A stretch of DNA of 64,000 bases, taken from Kappaphycus alvarezii (Eukaryota; Rhodophyta; Florideophyceae; Gigartinales; Solieriaceae). Below are positions 57,600-64,000 of the stretch, piece after piece. The DNA lies in the NCBI GenBank assembly GCA_002205965.3, contig NADL03000013.1, positions 186,001 to 250,000 on the forward strand, in the 5' to 3' direction. Under the pieces are notes generated by a model. It worked only from the letters and a program-made list of their open reading frames with translations, had not been told where the DNA came from and did no database searches. Every line of letters starts with the position of its first letter. Position 1 is the first letter of the stretch. Made by a program: the position numbers and the translations under genes.

Positions 57600-58960
57600 T
57601 GGATCGGCTGAACAAGATGGGTATATCGGAGATCACTGACGGAGGGAAGCTACCACCGAATGCTAACATCATGGGCACACGCGTCATTCAGGCCTTGAAA
57701 AATGCCGGCAACGACGGCGATAACGTCAAGGAAGGAATGTTCGTTCAAGGACAGACAGGCTGAGAAAAGTGTAATTTGGCATACGACTCTACTGCTTTTC
57801 GTCAGCGGTCCATCCGGCTCATTGTGTCCATTGCCGCGGCGTATGGCTCCAGGTCTGATCACATGAAATTACGCAAGCATATATCCAATCAAAGTAGCCT
57901 GTCCTGCGTGATGTATTCCTGAAGAATCCCAAGGAGCTTTGAATCAAAGACGGTAGTGTCCTTGGCCTACTAAAGCCACTTTATGGCCTAGCGGAAAGTG
58001 GAGACGAGGGAGAACACGAATGTATCTCACCTCGCCAATGATTTTGGGATGGAACCCACTGCTGGTGATTTGACTTCCTACTTCTAAAGACGTGAAAACG
58101 GTCTCTCAGGTATATTGGAGATTTTTTCAACGACACATTACAGTTTGGGACCGAGTTTTTTTGGGAATTGACATCAAAGACCCTTAGTCGGTTCAAGTGC
58201 AGGGATAGGGTTACGGAAGGGATTTTGTTCGCTGGGGTTCATGTTGACAAGAAGGGTGATAGATTTACCCTGAGCCAATTTGAATACACGAGGAAGATAA
58301 GAAAGTTGCAGAAGGGTGCATACTTTGGCGATTTTCGATCCGTAAGAGCAAAGCTGACTTGGGTTAGCAATACAAGCCCGCGATATAGCTTTCGCTGTGG
58401 CTGAGCATGCTCACGTCACTGAAGAGACCTACAGTGAGGAGTCTGTCTGCTCTACCAACAAGATGATCACTCATATCAGCAATTACGCAGACGCCGGGAT
58501 TGAAATTCCGGGGCTTGATCTCGACATTACTACACTGGTAGAATTTACCGACGCGGGCTTCGCCGATAATCCTGACTTATCAAGCCAGATCGGTTATATT
58601 GTCGCGCTTGTACATGGGCATGGAAAGGCCAAAATACTCGAGTGCAGTAGCCACAAGTGTTGATGAATCACTCACTCCATCCTGGCTGGCGAGATCATGG
58701 CTCTAACAGCCGGTTTTGACGCTGTTTTTGCGATCCGTCATGACTTAGAGTCTATCACGAAACGAAGGTTTCTACTTCAACTGATGACGGCTTGCAAGGG
58801 TTTATTCGATATGTTTACAAGGAATAGCTATAGCGCTGAGAGGAGGTTGATGATTGATATGGTAGTATTAAAGGAGCCCTATCGCAAGCGAGACATCGAT
58901 GAAATTGACCATATAGAGTTGTTAATAACCCTGCAGACGCTATGACAAAGGTCACTAACA
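57600..58960 (+). pseudogene. Copia-3 RT and RNase H remnants
   Basis: RT traces include LLKPLYGLAESGD near 57970 and ILFAGVHVDKKGDRFTLSQF near 58230. The FFND sequence near 58125 sits where a YVDD box would be but is not intact. The frame at 58397-58663 gives LVEFTDAGFADNPDLSSQIGY, the RNase H region, and EIMALTAGFDAVFAIRHDL follows. NNPADAMTKV near 58925 is the closing motif. Several stops and shifts are present. Confidence 0.75.
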
Positions 58961-59215
58961 GCAATCAGCTCCTTGATCTAATGGAAGGCCGCATGGCTGT
59001 TCTATAGAGCAGTGTAGTGCAGAACTCTCCCTGTGGGCATCTCAAGGATTGATCCCCTTCAGCCTGATAGAAGGCGGCAGGTTACCTGGGGAACAAAATC
59101 GTGGCACTATCAGGCTACGCATTCTTATTCCGCCACTATTTTATCGCGATCTCGTTCCTGGATCTGTTATGCGTGTTTGTTTTGAACTCCTCGATCATGA
59201 AGAAAGTATGGGGTG

Positions 59216-59661
59216 TGTTGGTGACCGGTCATCACGATCAAGGGTCGGCTTCTAATGCATGACTCTTGGCCGTTAGGACGGGAATTCAATTCGGGTATAT
59301 CAACAGCCGTGCTGAAGCTGCTACAGCGCATTTGGAACAATTCCTGTCGAGGGAGGTTGACAGTGAATATCAGCTTAACGTACTCCAACTGTTCCAGATG
59401 GATACAGGCAGAGCCTGGGCTCTACCATGCAAGCAATTATCTACAAACAGGAGAGTCTCACAGTACACATCTTTTAGAGTCATCGAATCAGTATCAATCA
59501 GCTTAGAACCAGTAAACCGCTAGTCCCAGAAGAGTAGTGGGCTGGTATTCACGCTACCGTTGTTCTCATTGTTACAGTTCGTAGTACTGGTTTACTTCGA
59601 CCTTGCCCACCAACCCCTATTTGCTGTTTCCCTTGTTCGGAATGAGATCAGTCCGATATGA
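59216..59661 (+). repeat. Copia-3 3' LTR
   Basis: It starts TGTTGGTGACC and is clearly similar to the 5' LTR up to 59650. The last 11 bases are weakly similar and are included because GCAAT follows at 59662. Confidence 0.85.
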
Positions 59662-59666
59662 GCAAT

Positions 59667-62600
59667 TTGTGGCAATTATTTATAGAAAACTACATACATA
59701 GACAATGATACGTATTTGTATCGGTAGTTTCTGGAAATTGATGACCTTATGATTTAAAACGAAAAAATGAAGGAATTTGATAATAGAAAAATTTTAAAAC
59801 AATTACCCATTTATGTTTTAGATAAGAACCCCATTTTGTAATTAATTAAATTCCATAGCAATGCAATTAAAGTAAAATGGTTAAGTTCAGTTAAAATAAA
59901 GTAAACTAGTTAATTTATTGCCAGTGTAATACTTCATGATAAAAAACCACGCAAAAAGTTGATAATGAAAAAACACAGTATAAATTTGATTACAGAATGT
60001 ACACTATTTTTGCAATACATTATCAAGAAAACAATAGTAGATTTTACGAGTCAAATTAGGTACCATACATTTAGCTCTTCGTAATTAATCGATTTCAGCC
60101 CACGACATAAAACATTTTTAGTGTTTAAATGCATTAGCATATCATTTTCCTCAAATTATATCCCTTCATACTTTTTAGACAATCAAGAGCTGAAAAGTCC
60201 AACAAAAAAATCTCTATTTGGTTTTGTTGACGCACCAGTAATAATGCAAACGCTCAATAACTAGATACTGTGAGCATATTCTACTAGTAGTCGACTACAT
60301 ATTGTTTTTGCTAAAGCATAATATTTTTTTGTCGTTGATTCAATGAATGTTTCATATCTGGCAGAAATGAAGTTTCTACGTGAAGTTCTTATTATCCACA
60401 ATGTATGATTGAGGATAGGCTGGTCTTTCTTTTTAATGTTTAATTTTAACAGAGACCTTCAACTATCTTTTGCAGTCGTACCAAAGTTTAACTAAGGTGT
60501 GGTCTTCATTTTCAGCAGTACTATCTTAAATTTTCTTAATGAATGCACTATAGTCTTAAGAAAAACGTAATAGTATAATAAAGTGAAGTAATTACCTTGG
60601 TTCAATAATTAATATCATCGCCGCCTTTACCTTCCCAGAAATGTTTCATACTGTCCACATTTGCTGCAAAAATTAATTCAGAGCAGTCTGAAGCCTCTTT
60701 CCATTAAAACATTGTCTTTTAGAATTCTCTACGTCAGAGGGATCCTAAAATTACGCTACTTTAAAATCTGCAGGCTGTTTACTCCCCTTGCATTAATTTT
60801 TAGCATATTTTTCGCAATTTAAACTGTAAAATTGTCTACGTCACCAATGCGGAAGATTTTTGAATTTCATGGTTGCAAGTGTAATCAGGTACAAAGTTTT
60901 CTGCTTTCTTTTGAGTTAAATTTACGATTTTTTGTAATCGTGCGTTTGGTTGGGGCTTGTCGGCGCGTAAGGTCTCGGATGGATGCTCAGACCAAGGGGG
61001 GAGGGATAAGAAATTCTACTAATTTTTAAAATGAAGGGACTGATTGAAAGCAAAGTGATTATTTTGCAGAGCACCGTTGTGATTTGATGCCCAGAAAGTT
61101 CATTATAGTTGAACGGACAAGGCTAATGCAGAAATAAAGATATTATTTCAATAAACAGTGTTTCGATGGAAAATATCAATGAGGAAGACATTCCAAATAA
61201 TGTCAACGTGGAAGATATTTGCAGAATATTTATACTACCATTTACAAAAATTTAATCACCAAAAGACTCTTAAAAAGTTTTAACCTCAATAATTTATGAC
61301 ATTATGATCTGTTTCTTCATATTTGCGACAAAAATTAGTACATAAACTTCTATGTAGACTTTTATATGATTACGCAGAATGGATATTCTTCTCCAGTTTT
61401 GGGACATGGGAAATCCTTATAATCTAGTCTGTCGAAACTTACGTCTCAGTGAAACAATTTAGCCCATGCAGGCTCTCTACACAACTCATTATTAAGTCAA
61501 ATATGGCGTACTATTAGACTTGGTTGCCCTTCAGGGAATAATATGGAAGAGCTCCGCACTGGTAAGCTTTTCTATTGCTCCCTGCTTTTCGTCCGAGTGT
61601 GGAATGTCCTGCGACTTCACTTGGAATGAGTAATCCCATATTATAAAGATGTCTTCAGTGAATATATATGTGGCGGTTAGTCTGTATTTTATCGAGCTTC
61701 AACTTAATTTTAATAGCCCTTAAATTAATTTATAGATGTTTTTGGTCATTTATTTGCGATTATACAGCATATTTTCTATACCTACAGCTCACTACTGAGG
61801 AAAATTGCGAAATAATCCAAATGGTATCTCTACATATGTTTTAAGTATTTTAGTAGAGCATTTTCATTCTTTCAAGTCAGGTTCAGTCTAAGGACTGTTC
61901 TTTTGAAAATATTTTAAAAAATTACGGTATCATCGCGCCAACACTGCTGATTTGCATGCTTTATGTTTCTAAATTTGACCAATAATTTGTCGTTGGAACA
62001 CTTGGAAACTGAATTAGAAATGAAAGGATGCAATGATCAACAAAAAAAGTGAGATCAAGGAGGTCCTATTAGATGTACAATTAAAGCCCCACGTGTATTA
62101 CATGTATTAATCTCATTGTTGATATTGACCATGGCGTGACATGAAGTAATTTTTTGATTAAATAAAGTGGTATTCTAACCGACCAACTGGTTTGGATTAG
62201 CGCTTACATCATACTCTACTGCCAGCGAAGTTTGGATGCCTTAAACTTGAAATAAGTAGATATTATATTCCACCTGGGTATGAATCCTGGTTCGGATCAT
62301 TACACGCGCTATTTTGGGCAGAAGAATACACTTATAATCAAGTTTACTGGCCTAAAGCCCTCGCTATATTTCATCTATTTTTTGTGTTCCCTCTATTTTA
62401 TACAATCACAGCATGGATTCCGTTAGACTGTGGCTGGAAATCTATAACCCTCTGTCCACCCTATGCTAAGGACCTCTTCAATAGAGGTACAGTGGAGAGA
62501 GATAGACTTTCTAATTTTATCACAGTACTATAATTGTTTATTTCTTTCCACTGTCTAGTTAGATTCTAATCTTTCTAAAGTTTGAAATTAACATTGTGTT

Positions 62601-64000
62601 GGACTTCGGGTTGATTTGGTATATCTTTTTTAGAGCCTCTTCTTCTTTTTAAGGATTACGCCAGTCGTATGGGTTATATAAATACAGATGCTACCTCAAC
62701 TTACTTTCTACGGCATTACAGGCGTGACTCACCTTGGATCTTTCGCCTTCTCGAAAAGGTGTTTTGGCTAAATTTATAGCCTTTTGGCTTTCATCTCGTT
62801 ATTATTATACACAAGTAATAACAAAATTGAAAATGGATAAGAAAAAATAAATTCTTCATCATTAACTATACCCCAATATCTCAAAATGTAAAATAATAAC
62901 CGAGGTGTGACTGCAGTGTACATTCAATTGACTTAAGTAGACTTGCACAAGTCTTTCATCACTTGCCAGTCATGATTAAGGTTACCTGAACCAATGAAGT
63001 TGTAATTTACACCTTGGAGACAAACCGACTAAACTGCTCCGCTTTTTTTTGTCGTAATGTCCAGTTAAAATCATAGCGAAGTATTCCATAGAAGAGTACG
63101 AGATGAATTTCCAACTACGAAAGTGTAGAATTATGATATTTCCAAAATGCATTTGCGTCTCAACGATTTGGAGCGCAAAAAAGTTTCCAATAAACATAAA
63201 TTCCAGTACAACCCATTGTTTTAATATGATCCTATTACGCTGCATTAATTTGCAGAATCTAGTTTTAGTTTTAAGGTGTTGGCGAGCTCGACCTTTTCTA
63301 GGTATTTCTATTTCAATTTTCGCGTGACCAGTTGTTTTATCTTATGGAATATGTACACAAGTTACAACGAATAAATTTGAAGCAAATATATGCAAAAATT
63401 ATGGGCGAATACACTTTGAATGCAATTTTGTGAGCAGAAGCTCAGAAAAGTTCCATACCAAGTAAGGAAGATCATTTTTGCGCGTAGTTGGTGTAGTCCA
63501 GGAATTTCTCTCGGATACAATTTCTCAACGTTTTCTTCTACAAGTTGCAATCTTTCTCGAGCCCGTAAAACAACAGCAAGTAGATTATTGAAGTTAATAA
63601 TATCAACGCGTAGCGGGATAAGAGCACCATCAAGTTTTGAATACGAAATGGAACCGAAGTTGAACTTGTAAATATTCAATAACGATAATTGTAAGCATTT
63701 GCCACGTAATTTAGTTTAATTTTGATACTTTACTTCTCAGTACGAAATTTATTGTTTTTTCTAGTAAATAATTTTCGAGAACCAGCGTCAGGATAAATTT
63801 CGTGTATTCTCTCGTATTTGGAATACTGGCGCAACTTTCTCCTCCTTACTGTTAAATTATCATAGTGTTATACAATAGATGCATTGTTTCCTTATACTTT
63901 CCTTCTTTCAGAGGCACTTCGGGTTGTTTCAGTACCCCTTGCCTATAATCCCTCTTATCCAAGAAAGGTTTCTTCCTTAACTGTTTTCCCGGAACTGACT
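59667..64000. other. AT-rich, ORF-poor block, right side
   Basis: This is the same kind of sequence as 34.0-44.3 kb and probably its continuation before Copia-3 inserted. Frames of 65-105 codons at 60832 and 62982-63679 are on overlapping strands without domain character. I see no RNA gene or repeat array. Confidence 0.6.

Larger units (their letters stand above)
45953..59661 (+). mobile_element. Copia-3: Copia retrotransposon interrupted by Gypsy-2
   Basis: LTRs of about 440 bp lie at 45953-46397 and from 59216. The inside reads as a decayed Copia polyprotein once Gypsy-2 (46675-54159) is removed; the original length is then about 6.2 kb. The last LTR base is uncertain. Similarity ends at 46397/59650 (GATCA), but a possible target duplication GCAAT (45948-45952) recurs at 59662-59666, which would put the end at 59661. 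Confidence 0.9.

Noticed and set aside
34006-64000. CRISPR array or bacterial-type operon
   Set aside because: No regularly spaced repeats, and the gene structure is plainly eukaryotic transposon content.

Overview
The window looks like nuclear DNA of a eukaryote: two intron-poor host genes set in a large mass of retrotransposons and PIF/Harbinger DNA transposons. The layout (compact gene island, transposon-dense flanks, few or no introns, a very long SNF1/CIPK-like kinase gene) would suit a red alga or another alga/protist. I cannot fix the taxon from sequence alone. There is no prokaryotic, plastid or viral gene set, no CRISPR array, and no RNA gene I can support.

Layout. 1-8.3 kb: a decayed Harbinger element (Harbinger-1: coiled-coil ORF1 on +, DDE transposase on -, convergent) beside a decayed Copia element (Copia-1). 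8.65-16.04 kb: an old Gypsy element (Gypsy-1) whose 3' LTR is split by a second Harbinger (Harbinger-2, TAA target duplication). 16.04-28.04 kb: the host island, with GTAC/TACAGTA-rich spacers, a helical-repeat-like protein gene (-), two abutting near-perfect palindromes, and a ~1,400-codon protein kinase gene (-) ending in a KA1-like domain. 28.05-34.0 kb: a full-length but decayed Copia element (Copia-2) with LTRs and a target duplication. 34.0-44.3 kb: an AT-rich block almost free of ORFs, with several short-loop perfect hairpins. 44.35-45.0 kb: a fragment of a classical Ty1/Copia element (Copia-4). 45.95-59.66 kb: Copia-3, whose gag gene is interrupted by a young, complete Gypsy element (Gypsy-2, 46675-54159, GGAGG target duplication, LTRs differing by one base as far as I can read). 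59.7-64.0 kb: AT-rich, gene-free sequence again.

Two points stand out. First, Gypsy-2 has a ~350-residue extension after the integrase GPY-type module that holds two tandem copies of a ~115-residue domain I do not recognise, joined by an Arg/Ser-rich linker. Second, almost every frame break in Gypsy-2 and in the host kinase gene is a one-base loss in a mononucleotide run, and the only LTR-LTR difference is CCCC versus CCC. This is the signature of sequencing or assembly undercalls, so these two loci are probably intact in the organism. The older elements (Copia-1, -2, -3, Gypsy-1, both Harbingers) are different: they carry real stop codons and deep divergence.

The elements record a history of nested insertion. 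Harbinger-2 landed in an already diverged Gypsy-1 LTR; Gypsy-2 landed in Copia-3. Both are dated relative to their hosts by target duplications or by the second LTR serving as the empty site.
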